A stretch of 39,587 nt of DNA from Micromonosporaceae bacterium (GCA_016880465.1 JAEHDK010000441.1:1-39587), one strand, 5' to 3'; shown: positions 23,083 to 31,213, numbered from the stretch's first letter. Notes: generated by a model from the letters alone, not told the origin. Numbers and translations: made by a program.

Positions 23083-23340
23083 ATGGCAATTCCCACCGAC
23101 CGCGGCCTCGTCGTCGTCGACGTCGACGCCGAGGGCATCCACACGGTGTCCGTCTGCGCCCAGGTCGTCAACGGCCAGCCAGTCGACACGTTCGCCAGCC
23201 ACTTCACGCCGTTCCCCGTGCAGATCCACCCGGACGTCCCGGTGGTCACCCGGGGTACCAGCCGGTACACCCGGGCGATCGCGGAGGTGTTCCTCGACGA
23301 GTCGGGCACGTTGCACGTACGCCGCCCGAAGAGGCGCTGA
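23083..23340 (+). CDS. Unknown 85-residue protein, last gene of the MauE-like operon
   Basis: 85 residues, ATG 23083 with a strong GAGGAG 6 bases upstream and only 16 bases after the preceding stop. The sequence is mainly beta-strand: GLVVVDVDAEGIHTVSVCAQVVNGQPVDTFASHF, then FPVQIHPDVPVVTRGTSRYTRAIAEVFLDESGTLHV and a basic tail RRPKRR. No signal peptide or membrane helix. No family recognised. Good codon bias and the ribosome site argue that it is real. Confidence 0.7.
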   Translation: MAIPTDRGLVVVDVDAEGIHTVSVCAQVVNGQPVDTFASHFTPFPVQIHPDVPVVTRGTSRYTRAIAEVFLDESGTLHVRRPKRR

Positions 23341-23573
23341 GCGCTGCCGGTAACGTTGGCGTCCGCGCCGGCCGGGACGGAGGCGGGTTCGAACGGCGCG
23401 AGCGTGTCGGTGCCCGGCTGGGCCGCGAGCCCGGTGACGACGGCCCGTTGCGCCGCGGTGCCCGGCGCGGGTACCGGTGCCGGCGCCAGCAGGATCACGA
23501 ACACGGCCAGCAGTCCGACCGCGGCCAGCACGGCGAGCAGTCGGCCACTGCCGTCACCGGCGAGGGACCGCAT
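23341..23573 (-). pseudogene. N-terminal part of a single-span membrane protein without proper end
   Basis: ATG 23573 opens RSLAGDGSGRLLAVLAAVGLLAVFVILLAPAP..., with a clear membrane helix (residues 10-30) and a Pro/Ala/Thr-rich outer part. The frame stays open to 22785 but beyond about 23341 it only mirrors the two plus-strand genes, so a proper stop seems lost. Its start overlaps the end of the decayed gene upstream by 20 bases. It is probably a remnant of the same unit. Confidence 0.35.
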
Positions 23574-24013
23574 GGCTCAGTGTGTGCGGCCGCAGGCGGT
23601 CGACGATCAGCTGCCAGGCCACGTCGATGACGAGCAGCAGCATGACGCCGCTGCCACCCGGCCGGCCGAGCGAACGCGCCGCGGATCCGGCCGGGTACCG
23701 AACTCGGCGCGCAGGGCCATGCAGGCCATCGCCAGCGCTGTGGCCGCGACGGCCCGTACCGGGTGCTGCGGTGGGTGGCGCGCGGCGAGCTCCCACGGCA
23801 TCGCCAACGTGCTGCCACCGACCAGCACCGCCCAGGCCAGCCACCGCCGGTCGGCCACGCCGCGCGCGAGCACGACCAGGAACACCCCGAACAGCAGGGG
23901 TACGGCACGGTAAGCGGACCGCCCGTCGCCGCGACGAATCGGTCGCTGACGCATTCCGCGGTACCCGCCGTCGCAAGCGCGGCGGCGATCAGTGCGACGC
24001 CTGCCCTGCGCAC
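23554..24013 (-). pseudogene. Decayed integral membrane protein gene with two frameshifts
   Basis: The sense of one membrane protein is spread over three frames. It starts at GTG 24013 (RRAGVALIAAALATAGTAE). It passes to a second frame near 23920-23950 (YRAVPLLFGVFLVVLARGVA, then RRWLAWAVLVGGSTLAMPWEL and PVRAVAATALAMACMAL). It passes to a third frame near 23660-23710 (VMLLLVIDVAWQLIVDRLRPHT) and ends at TGA 23554. Together these give about five membrane helices in about 150 residues. Family unknown. Two independent shifts make sequencing error less likely than real decay. Confidence 0.45.
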
Positions 24014-24450
24014 GCCACTACGTTAAGCGCCGCTAGGTACGTGGCACGGCCGGTTGCCGTACCACACTCGTTGACGCAGCAGGTTTCTGGATATCTGGCT
24101 CTTTGTCGATGCAGGTCCGGAGGGTGGTCGCGCGTCCGAGCCCGAACGCGCGACGTCCCCACGCGAACGCGGAGCGCGAGCATACGCCAGGTGGCGGATG
24201 TCTCGCACGGTGCGGCACGAGAGTCTAGTCGTCGTGCGGGGCGGCCCCCGCCGGTTCCCACAAACCGCCGGTGAGCGGCGGTCGGTCGTGGGTCGACGTT
24301 TCAGCGGACGTCGGCCCTCCGAACCGCCGCTCATCGGGCATGTGGATCGACCACGAATCACCGCACAGACCGGATGACGTACGGATTGCAGCTCGTGTGC
24401 GGTGCTCGTGAGTCGCCCGCACTTCCCAATCGGGCGCGCGGGGGGGATTA
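24014..24450. other. Gene-free stretch with nested inverted repeats
   Basis: No convincing gene is seen on either strand. It holds a perfect 7-bp hairpin ACCGCCG-GTGAG-CGGCGGT (24264-24282), an 11-bp inverted repeat TGAGCGGCGGT (24272-24282) / ACCGCCGCTCA (24323-24333), and between its arms CGACGT (24294-24299) / ACGTCG (24308-24313). The two pairings that share 24276-24282 exclude each other. It could be a small RNA, a terminator or the tail of decayed DNA. Confidence 0.3.
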
Positions 24451-24639
24451 TTACAGGTCGTGGAACACGTCGGGCGAAGTGGCGGGGGTGGTTGCTGACT
24501 CGTCGGCGGCGACCTGCTGACCCATGGTTGGCTGGCTCAAGTCGTGGAAGACACTGGGGGCCACGGCAATGCCCGCCATGAGTAGACCGGTCGCCGTCAA
24601 TCTTGCGATGGTGCTGATCGCGGTGCGCTTCGGGTGCAT
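24451..24639 (-). CDS. Small exported peptide with repeated P-x-VFHDL motif
   Basis: 62 residues with a perfect AGGAGG 6 bases before ATG 24639, so it is well supported despite its size. Residues 1-27 form a signal peptide (KRTAISTIARLTATGLLMAGIAVA) with a possible AVA-PS cleavage. The mature 35 residues start with PSVFHDL and end with PDVFHDL, joined by a polar Gln/Ala/Thr/Ser-rich linker. No cysteine. No family recognised. The repeated ends look like a precursor of a short signalling peptide or an adhesion or interaction motif. It is divergent from the large LuxR-type regulator gene, with 228 bp between starts. Confidence 0.75.
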   Translation of the reverse strand: MHPKRTAISTIARLTATGLLMAGIAVAPSVFHDLSQPTMGQQVAADESATTPATSPDVFHDL

Positions 24640-24722
24640 GAGTGCCTCCTGGCGATCCGTTGTTTCAGGTTACTCCCGGCCAGGTAGTGGTCGCTAAGGG
24701 TGACCATCTCCCATGGCGGCCG

Positions 24723-24775
24723 AGTTAACGCAAGGTGAACGCCAGGTAAACACTTGGCTACATGGATCATATAGA
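24723..24775 (+). promoter_or_regulatory. Probable LAL promoter with direct repeats
   Basis: TAAACA (24747-24752), 17 bases, TATAGA (24770-24775) form a possible promoter about 90 bases before GTG 24868. Overlapping and upstream of the -35 box are direct repeats AGTTAAC (24723-24729), AGGTGAAC (24733-24740) and AGGTAAAC (24744-24751), spaced 10 and 11 bases. This is the one-turn spacing expected for an activator bound on one DNA face. Confidence 0.4.
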
Positions 24776-24867
24776 GCGCGATTTGGCACGTCGGACACCC
24801 GGCGCGCCTTAACGGTTGTCACGAGACAGGTACCTCCGCAAGCGGCGCGAAGGGTCAGGTTCGCGAG

Positions 24868-27699
24868 GTGGCCGAGGCGGCTCTCGATGCTTTTCTTGTC
24901 GGCCGGCAGCGCCAGCTCGGTTGGGCGCGCGGGTGGCTGGCTGCTCTGACCGCCGGAACCGGCCGCGCCGTTCTCGTCGAAGGCGAACCGGGTATCGGTA
25001 AGTCTGCGCTCGTCCGGGCCACCGCCGATGACGCGGTCGCCGCCGGATGCCAGATGTTCTGGGCCGCCTGCGACGAGCTGAGCCAGGCCTTCCCCTTGTT
25101 GCCCCTGCTGGACGCGTTGGAGGCACGGGCTATCCCCGGAGTGCGCGGCGAGCCGACCATCGCCGACCTGCTCCGCGCCGAATCGGCGCCGGGCAACCGC
25201 GTCGACATGGTGGCCGCCGCGGCCGAACGGCTACTCGCACTCGTCGACGACTACTGCGCGGCGGCGCCAATGATGCTCGTCGTCGACGACCTGCAATGGG
25301 CCGACCCGGCAACCGTACGGACCTTCGGCCGGCTGGTCCGGACCGTGGGCCAGCTCCCGCTGTTGCTGGTCGGCACCATGCGACCGGTACCGCGGCGCGA
25401 CGACCTGACTGCCCTGCGCCGCACCATCGAACCAGCCGGGCTGGTCCGGCTGCACAACCTGTCGGACATCGAGGTTGCCGAGTTCCTCGCCGAGGCGGTG
25501 GACGGTACGCCGAGCCCCAACCTGCTGCGCCTGGCCGGCGGGGCGGCCGGCAACCCGCTGTACCTCACCGAGCTGGTCGACGCGCTGGTACGCGGTGGTG
25601 CGCTGGGGGTCACCGATGGCGTTGTCGACGTGGTCGGCGAGGAGGTGCCGGACTCGCTTGCCGCGGCGATCGCCGACCGGCTCGAATTCCTGTCCGGCCC
25701 GGTGCGGGAGGTGCTCCGCGCGGCCGCCCTGCTCGGCAGGGACTTCTCGGTCTCCGAGCTGGCGGTGGTCTCCCGTCGCGGGCTGAGCGACCTGCTCCCG
25801 GTCCTCGACGAGGCGATGCTCGCCGGTGTGCTGCGCGACCACGGCGCCGAACTGGCGTTCCGCCACCCGCTGATCCGGACGGCGCTGTACCTGGCGATGC
25901 CGGCCGCCGTCCGGGCGGCCTGGCACCTGGATGCCGGCCGGGCGCTCGCCGAGGCGGGTGCCCCCGCCGACCAGGTTGCCCGGCAGTTGTTGCCGGCACT
26001 CGAGTGCCAGGACGGTGCCGGCCCGGTCGACGACTGGCTGGTGCGGTGGCTGGCGGACTCGGCGCAGCATCTGGTGAGCCAGGCGCCCAACGCGGCGATC
26101 CCGCTGCTGCGCTGGGCAATGGCGGGGCGCTCGCCCGGCGCGCCGCCATCCGACCTGCTCGCCTGCCGGCTGGCGGACGCGCTGTACCGGGTCGGCGATC
26201 CGGCCGGTGCGGCCCAGGTGGCGACCGCCGCACAGGGCTACGTCACCCGCCCCGACCTCCTCGTCGACCTGCACTGGACGCTGGTCCAGTGCCAGGCGAT
26301 GGAGGGCCGTTCCGCGGAGGGGATCGCGGCTCTGGAGCGGGCTCTGGCTTCTCCCGGCGTCGGTCCGCAGCAGCGGGCCCGGCTGCTCGTACTCACCGCC
26401 CGGATGCACAACCGGCTCGGCCAGATCGACACCGCGCGGCAGATCGCCGAGGCTGCCCTGGCCTCGGCGGCGATCGTCAACGACCGCTGGGCTACCGGCT
26501 GGGCACTCGGCGTACTGACGATGGCGCACGGGATGCGAGGTGAGTCGACGCGCGCGCTGCCCCTGTTCGAGCGCGGACTGGCGGTGACCGAGGGCGATCC
26601 GGCACTCGCCGATCTGCGGCTGGTCCTGCAGATCAACCAGGCGTCGGCGCTCGGTGACCTCGATCGGTACGAGGACGCGATCAATGCGGCCGAGCAGGCC
26701 CGGCGACTCGCCGACGAGGCAAGCAACGTCGTACGGCTCGCGCAGGCCCAGAGCGTGCTCGGCGAGCTGCTGTTCGACGTGGGCCGGTGGGACGACGCGC
26801 TGGCCGAGGTCGACCCGGCCCCGGGCGCCGCCAAGGACCCGGTCGTCGAGTGCAGCGACCGCGGCGTGGCCACGACGATCCGGCTGCACCGCGGCGAAGC
26901 CGAGGCCGGTCAGCAGCTCGTCGAGGCCGAGCAGTACGCCGCCCTGATCGGCGACCGGGTCATCGGCTCGCTGACCCTGGCTCGGGCACTGGATCGGGAG
27001 CAGGCGGCCGAGCCGGCCGACGCGCTCGCGGTCCTGATGGCCGGGCTCGCCGACTCGGTCGAGGAGCTGGAGGAGCGTGCCGACCTGCTGGCCGACGCGG
27101 TGCGGCTGGCCGTCGCGGTCGGCGACCGTACGGCCGCCGGAAACATCGTCGCGCGGGCCGAGGCCGCCGCACAGGCGTCCGACGTACCGCACCGCCGCGC
27201 GGTCGCGCTGCACTGCCGCGGCCTGTTCGACCACGATGCGGTACCGCTGCTCCAGGCGGCCGAGTACTACCAGGCAGCCGGGCGGCCGCTGCCGCACGCC
27301 CAGGCACTGGAGGCGGCGGGTGTGGCGCTCGCCGACCGCGGCGACATCCCGGACGCCCGTACCCACTTCACGGCCGCGTTCTCGCTCTACACCGCATTGA
27401 ACGCGGGCTGGGACCTGGCGCGTACGCAGGCCAGGTTCCGGGCCTACGGCATCCGGCGCGGGCCGACCGTCCGGCACCGGCGCTCGCGGCGGGGCTGGGC
27501 CAGCCTGACGCCCACCGAGCTGCGCATCGTCCGGCTGGTCGCCGAGGGGATGTCGAACCCGCAGATCGCCGGGCATCTGTTCCTGTCGCGGCGGACGGTA
27601 CAGACGCACGTCTCGCACATCCTCGCGAAGCTGGACCTGCACTCGCGGATCGACATCGCCCGGGAGGCGAGCCGGCGCGACGTCACGCCGCCGAGCTAG
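24868..27699 (+). CDS. LAL-type LuxR-family transcriptional regulator (AAA ATPase)
   Basis: 943 residues, the usual size of MalT/LAL regulators. Walker A is GEPGIGKS (39-46) and Walker B MLVVDDLQWAD (136-146). A winged-helix and helical-repeat middle runs from about 260 to 860, with repeated Ala/Leu-rich TPR-like helices. At the end is a LuxR helix-turn-helix (about 875-935) with LTPTELRIVRLVAEGMSNPQIAGHLFLSRRTVQTHV. Such proteins bind ATP and an inducer and activate metabolic or biosynthetic genes. The start GTG 24868 leads straight into AEAALDAFLVGRQRQL, the usual beginning. No Shine-Dalgarno is clear. Its natural target may be the divergent small-peptide gene. Its stop overlaps a possible convergent gene. 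Confidence 0.9.
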   Translation: MAEAALDAFLVGRQRQLGWARGWLAALTAGTGRAVLVEGEPGIGKSALVRATADDAVAAGCQMFWAACDELSQAFPLLPLLDALEARAIPGVRGEPTIADLLRAESAPGNRVDMVAAAAERLLALVDDYCAAAPMMLVVDDLQWADPATVRTFGRLVRTVGQLPLLLVGTMRPVPRRDDLTALRRTIEPAGLVRLHNLSDIEVAEFLAEAVDGTPSPNLLRLAGGAAGNPLYLTELVDALVRGGALGVTDGVVDVVGEEVPDSLAAAIADRLEFLSGPVREVLRAAALLGRDFSVSELAVVSRRGLSDLLPVLDEAMLAGVLRDHGAELAFRHPLIRTALYLAMPAAVRAAWHLDAGRALAEAGAPADQVARQLLPALECQDGAGPVDDWLVRWLADSAQHLVSQAPNAAIPLLRWAMAGRSPGAPPSDLLACRLADALYRVGDPAGAAQVATAAQGYVTRPDLLVDLHWTLVQCQAMEGRSAEGIAALERALASPGVGPQQRARLLVLTARMHNRLGQIDTARQIAEAALASAAIVNDRWATGWALGVLTMAHGMRGESTRALPLFERGLAVTEGDPALADLRLVLQINQASALGDLDRYEDAINAAEQARRLADEASNVVRLAQAQSVLGELLFDVGRWDDALAEVDPAPGAAKDPVVECSDRGVATTIRLHRGEAEAGQQLVEAEQYAALIGDRVIGSLTLARALDREQAAEPADALAVLMAGLADSVEELEERADLLADAVRLAVAVGDRTAAGNIVARAEAAAQASDVPHRRAVALHCRGLFDHDAVPLLQAAEYYQAAGRPLPHAQALEAAGVALADRGDIPDARTHFTAAFSLYTALNAGWDLARTQARFRAYGIRRGPTVRHRRSRRGWASLTPTELRIVRLVAEGMSNPQIAGHLFLSRRTVQTHVSHILAKLDLHSRIDIAREASRRDVTPPS

Positions 27700-27938
27700 C
27701 CCCGCGCCGGTGCGGCGACCTCAACCGGGGACGGCGGCCGCGGGCGGGGGATGCGCACCGGCCCACACTCGCGGAGCTCGTCGGCCTCGACCGGCCCGCC
27801 CATCGTCTCCAGGTGGAGGGCGAGGTGCGCGCGCATACCGGCATTCCATGCATGCTGGTCAATGTCTGGCGGCGCTATCCAGCGGTGCGAGTGATCGGAG
27901 TAATGCAAGTCGTCATCCCCTTTTCGCAGCACACTCAC
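27696..27938 (-). CDS. Possible small unknown protein convergent to LAL
   Basis: 80 residues from GTG 27938 (GGGAAG 9 bases upstream). It has an acidic/His-rich start (KGDDDLHYSDHSHRWIAPPDID), a helix (AWNAGMRAHLALHLETMGG) and a Pro/Arg-rich end. The second half has normal codon bias; the first is less GC-rich. Its TAG overlaps the TAG of the LAL gene on the other strand, a common arrangement of convergent genes. No family recognised. Confidence 0.4.
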   Translation of the reverse strand: MSVLRKGDDDLHYSDHSHRWIAPPDIDQHAWNAGMRAHLALHLETMGGPVEADELRECGPVRIPRPRPPSPVEVAAPARG

Positions 27939-28072
27939 GGGTGTCAGCTTCCCGGCCGGATACGTACGAAATAACGGCCAGCTCACCGAGAAACGAAGGT
28001 GGCAACCGCGCTGGGTTGGCGACGGGGATGCGCGACCGGGCTCTGCCCGGCAGCCGCGCACCCCACGTCAGG

Positions 28073-28561
28073 TCAGTGTGGGAGGTGGGCCTCGATCGCC
28101 GCGACGAGCTCCGGCGATTCGGGTTCGGTACGCGGCCGGTAGCGGGCGATGACCGCGCCATCGGTGCTGACCAGGAACTTCTCGAAGTTCCATTGAATGT
28201 CGCCGGCCTCGCCGTTGGCGTCGGGAACCGCGGTCAGCGTCTGGTACAGCGGGTGCCGGCCAGCGCCGTTGACCTCCACTTTCTCGGTGAGTGGGAAGGT
28301 GACCCCGTAGCTCGTCGAGCAGAACTCGGCGATTTCCTCGGCACTGCCCGGCTCCTGCCCACCGAACTGGTTGCACGGGACGCCGAGCACCGTGAAGCCG
28401 CGGTCGGCGTACCGCTCCTGCAGCCGCTCCAGGCCCGTGTACTGCGGGGTCAGGCCGCATTGCGAGGCCACGTTGACGACGAGCGTGAGACGGCCGGCGA
28501 AGTCCGCGAGGTCGAGCGGGCTGCCGTCCAGCGCGCGGACCGGGGTGTCGTAGACAGACAT
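28073..28561 (-). CDS. Glutathione peroxidase family protein (thioredoxin-type peroxidase)
   Basis: 162 residues, typical length. Catalytic Cys35 is in NVASQCGLTPQY, the Gln loop is in PCNQFGGQEPG (63-73), and Trp/Asn are in IQWNFEKFL near 124. It reduces hydroperoxides with thioredoxin or mycothiol-linked donors, since actinobacteria lack glutathione. A second cysteine at 64 in the PCNQF loop and one at about 81 (EFCSTS) could be the resolving thiol. The start ATG 28561 is preceded by a leaderless-type TAGATT box. The peroxiredoxin gene lies just upstream on the same strand (46 bp), making a small peroxide-defence pair. Confidence 0.92.
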   Translation of the reverse strand: MSVYDTPVRALDGSPLDLADFAGRLTLVVNVASQCGLTPQYTGLERLQERYADRGFTVLGVPCNQFGGQEPGSAEEIAEFCSTSYGVTFPLTEKVEVNGAGRHPLYQTLTAVPDANGEAGDIQWNFEKFLVSTDGAVIARYRPRTEPESPELVAAIEAHLPH

Positions 28562-28574
28562 GCCGGTAAATCTA
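28562..28574 (-). promoter_or_regulatory. Probable leaderless -10 box of the peroxidase gene
   Basis: Minus strand TAGATT (28574-28569) followed by 7 bases and the ATG at 28561. No Shine-Dalgarno is present and no good -35 is seen. Confidence 0.4.
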
Positions 28575-28607
28575 GCCCGGCGCCCGGTCGAGGCGCCGCA
28601 GTGCCGC

Positions 28608-29084
28608 CTACGCCGCGGTGTGCCGCCGCAGGACGTCGAGGGCGCGATCGGCGTGCTGCGTCATGCTGATCTCGCTGTGGATCACGTCGAGCACGCGGCG
28701 GTCGGCACCGATCACGAACGTCATCCGCCGGGTGCCCAACGCGCCGAGGGAAAGCCGCCGCTTGACGCCGAACCGCTCGGCCACCGTCCCGTCCGGATCG
28801 GACAGCAGCGGGTAGCCGAAGCCATGCTTGTCGGCGAACTGCCGCTGGCGGTCGACCGCGTCCCGGCTGATGCCGACGCGCTGCGCACCGACCTCGCCGA
28901 ACTCGGTCGCCAGATTGCGGAAGTGGCAGCTCTCCGCGGTACAGCCGGGCGTCATCGCAGCCGGGTAGAAGAACAGCACCACCGGTCCGGCGGCCAGGAA
29001 GTCGCTGAGCCGGCGCAGGGTGCCGGTCTCGTCGGGGAGCTCGAAGTCCTCGACGACGTCGCCCGCCTGGATGCCCTTGCCCAC
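28608..29084 (-). CDS. Peroxiredoxin, BCP/PrxQ type
   Basis: 158 residues. Peroxidatic Cys48 and resolving Cys53 are in PAAMTPGCTAESC, the C-x4-C spacing of BCP/PrxQ enzymes. The N-terminus GDVVEDFELPDETG and the segment VGISRDAVDRQRQFADKHGFGYPLLSDPDG are also typical. It reduces hydrogen peroxide and organic or peroxynitrite substrates using thioredoxin. The GTG start at 29084 has AGGAGG 6 bases upstream. It stands directly before the glutathione peroxidase gene, and both may answer to oxidative stress. Confidence 0.9.
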   Translation of the reverse strand: MGKGIQAGDVVEDFELPDETGTLRRLSDFLAAGPVVLFFYPAAMTPGCTAESCHFRNLATEFGEVGAQRVGISRDAVDRQRQFADKHGFGYPLLSDPDGTVAERFGVKRRLSLGALGTRRMTFVIGADRRVLDVIHSEISMTQHADRALDVLRRHTAA

Positions 29085-29229
29085 GGTCGCCTCCTGCCGG
29101 TCGCGAAGCGGCCCTGACTCCGCGGGACCGCCGGGTCACCGGCCAGCCTAGTCCGCCCGTCCGAACCTGCGGGGCCTGCGTCGATCAAGGTGGTGGGGGT
29201 TATGCGGGTCGCCGGCCGGCAGGCACACT

Positions 29230-30759
29230 GTGGCGGTGGGAGCTGATCTCCGTCGCCGTGCGCTGGCCGGCGCGCTCGCGGTCGCACTCGGGTTGATCCT
29301 GACGAGCGCCGCCGCGGACGAGCGCCGGCGGCCGATCTCGGCGACCGCCACCACGCCGCCGGAGTGGAATCCGCCGCCACGCCCCGCGCCCCCGGCGACC
29401 ACCGCGCCGCCGTTCGTCGGCTGGTCGGATCCGGCGAAGGTGGGCAAGCCGTACGGCACAGCGGTACCGGGCCTGCTCACGTTCCGCGGCAACCCGACAC
29501 GTACGTACTACGGCGAGGGACCCGTACCGCGCACGGCGCCGACCCAGCGCTGGCGCTTCCCCCGCTCGGGCAGCCTGTGCGCGATATCCGTCGACCAGAG
29601 CGGCCCGAAGCAATGGTGCGGGGCGGGGTGGACGGGCCAGCCGGCGGTGTTCGAGCGGGAGGGCCGCACCTGGGTCGTGTTCGGCGCGTACGACCGCGCG
29701 ATCCACTTCCTCGACGCGGACACCGGTGACCGGATCCTGCCGGACTTCCCGACCGGGGACATCATCAAGGGCTCGGTCACCATCGACCCGGACGGCTTCC
29801 CGCTCGTCTACTCGGGCTCCCGGGACAACTACTACCGCATCATCGCGATCGACCGCGGCAAGCCGACCGAGCTGTGGCGGCTGTCCGCCCACGCGGTGTC
29901 GCCGACCATGTGGAACGACGACTGGGACGGCGCGGGTATCGTCATCGACGACTATCTGTTCGAGGGCGGCGAGAACGGCCAGTTCCACATCGTGAAGCTC
30001 AACCGGGCGTACCGGCCGGACGGGAAGGTGACCGTCGCGCCGCAGCTCGTCTTCCACGCGCCCGGCTGGGACGCCCAGCTCCTGCGCGACATCGGCGACA
30101 CGAACGTGTCCATCGAGAACTCCGTCGCGGTGTACCGGGACACCGTCTACTTCGCCAACTCCGGCGGCCTGGTCCAGGGCTGGGACATCAGCGGCCTCAA
30201 ACAGGGACGGCCGGCACAGCGGGTCTTCCGGTTCTGGACCGGCGACGACACCGATGCGTCCATTGTGGTCGACGAGGCCGGGGCGCTGTACGTCGGCTCG
30301 GAGTACGAACGGGGCACCGCCCGGTCCAACCAGATCGGGCAGATGATGAAGCTCGACCCGAGCCGTCCGGACAACCCGGTGGTGTGGCGGGTGGACGACC
30401 GCGCGACGAGGCCGGCCGGCATCTGGGGTACGCCCGCCCTCTACGGCGATCTCGTCATCTTCGACACGACCGGCGGCGACGTCATCGGGCTCGACCGCAT
30501 GACCGGGGTGCAGCGGTGGCGGTTCCGGGTGCCTGGTTACGAGACCTGGCAGTCGCCGGTCGTCGTGGACGGCGTCCTGCTGATCGGCGACTGTTCCGGC
30601 GTCATGCGGGCCTACGATGTGACCAACCCGACCGCCGCGCCCACGCCGTTGTGGACGCTGACGGTGGGCGGCTGCATCGAAGCGACACCCGCCGTGTGGC
30701 ACGGGCGCATCTACTTCGGTACGCGTGCCGGCGGCATCCACGCCTTCGGGCTGCCGTAG
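29230..30759 (+). CDS. Exported PQQ-type beta-propeller repeat protein
   Basis: 509 residues. A basic start and hydrophobic helix (about 9-28) give an uncleaved anchor or signal peptide, then a Pro/Thr-rich linker (30-65). The rest consists of propeller blades with the usual pattern: GQPAVFEREGRTWVVFGAYDRAIHFLDADTG, NSVAVYRDTVYFANSGGLVQGWDI, GTPALYGDLVIFDTTGGDVIGLD, SPVVVDGVLLIGDCSGVMRAYD and TPAVWHGRIYFGTRAGGIHAF. Such PQQ-like repeats do not need to bind PQQ, and the metal and PQQ residues of alcohol dehydrogenases are not seen, so a binding or assembly role is likely. The start could be GTG 29230 or GTG 29236. It is convergent to the DUF2267 gene. Confidence 0.8.
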   Translation: MAVGADLRRRALAGALAVALGLILTSAAADERRRPISATATTPPEWNPPPRPAPPATTAPPFVGWSDPAKVGKPYGTAVPGLLTFRGNPTRTYYGEGPVPRTAPTQRWRFPRSGSLCAISVDQSGPKQWCGAGWTGQPAVFEREGRTWVVFGAYDRAIHFLDADTGDRILPDFPTGDIIKGSVTIDPDGFPLVYSGSRDNYYRIIAIDRGKPTELWRLSAHAVSPTMWNDDWDGAGIVIDDYLFEGGENGQFHIVKLNRAYRPDGKVTVAPQLVFHAPGWDAQLLRDIGDTNVSIENSVAVYRDTVYFANSGGLVQGWDISGLKQGRPAQRVFRFWTGDDTDASIVVDEAGALYVGSEYERGTARSNQIGQMMKLDPSRPDNPVVWRVDDRATRPAGIWGTPALYGDLVIFDTTGGDVIGLDRMTGVQRWRFRVPGYETWQSPVVVDGVLLIGDCSGVMRAYDVTNPTAAPTPLWTLTVGGCIEATPAVWHGRIYFGTRAGGIHAFGLP

Positions 30760-30773
30760 CCGCAGGGCCCCGG

Positions 30774-31166
30774 CTAGCGGGTCAGCCGGGCGCCGGTCGC
30801 CTCGGCTACCGCCCAGAACTCCTTCGGCAGCTGCGACATCACGTCGTCGAACTCGCCACCGGTGACCGCTTCGCGCAGCGTGGCGAAGACCGCCTGTACC
30901 CCGTCGGCGGCCAGGTCGACGTCCACGCCGCCGCGTATCGCGACCCGGCGTACGAACTCGTCGAACCCGAACCGTTCGGCCGGCTCGATGGTTGGCATCA
31001 GCGGCTCCTGGAGCGCCTTGGGCAGCTGGGCGGCCAGGTCCTTGGCCTCGCCACCGGTGATGCGCTCGGCCAGGGTCTCCAGGGTGGCGTAGGTGAGGAT
31101 GGCGGCGTCGTCCTCCGGCACCATCGCCTGCGTGGACACCCGCTCCATGAACTGCTCGTATCTCAT
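30774..31166 (-). CDS. DUF2267-family protein
   Basis: 130 residues from ATG 31166 (GAGGAGGAA upstream). Two similar helical halves: MRYEQFMERVSTQAMVPEDDAAILTYATLETLAERITGGEAKDLAAQLP and FGFDEFVRRVAIRGGVDVDLAADGVQAVFATLREAVTGGEFDDVMSQLP. Each ends in the sequence GG-E-x-x-D-x-x-x-QLP, the mark of DUF2267. Soluble and of unknown function; members often accompany stress or dormancy genes. It lies 47 bases after the start of the glycogen synthase frame region, on the same strand as that gene but downstream of it. Confidence 0.85.
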   Translation of the reverse strand: MRYEQFMERVSTQAMVPEDDAAILTYATLETLAERITGGEAKDLAAQLPKALQEPLMPTIEPAERFGFDEFVRRVAIRGGVDVDLAADGVQAVFATLREAVTGGEFDDVMSQLPKEFWAVAEATGARLTR

Positions 31167-31213
31167 GGCAATTCCTCCTCTCCCCATCGCGTCTACCCGG
31201 CGCGACGGGGCAG

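Noticed and set aside
22785-23340. Continuation of the minus-strand frame beyond 23341
   Set aside because: It mirrors two plus-strand genes with good ribosome site and codon bias, and its protein sequence loses any membrane or domain character.
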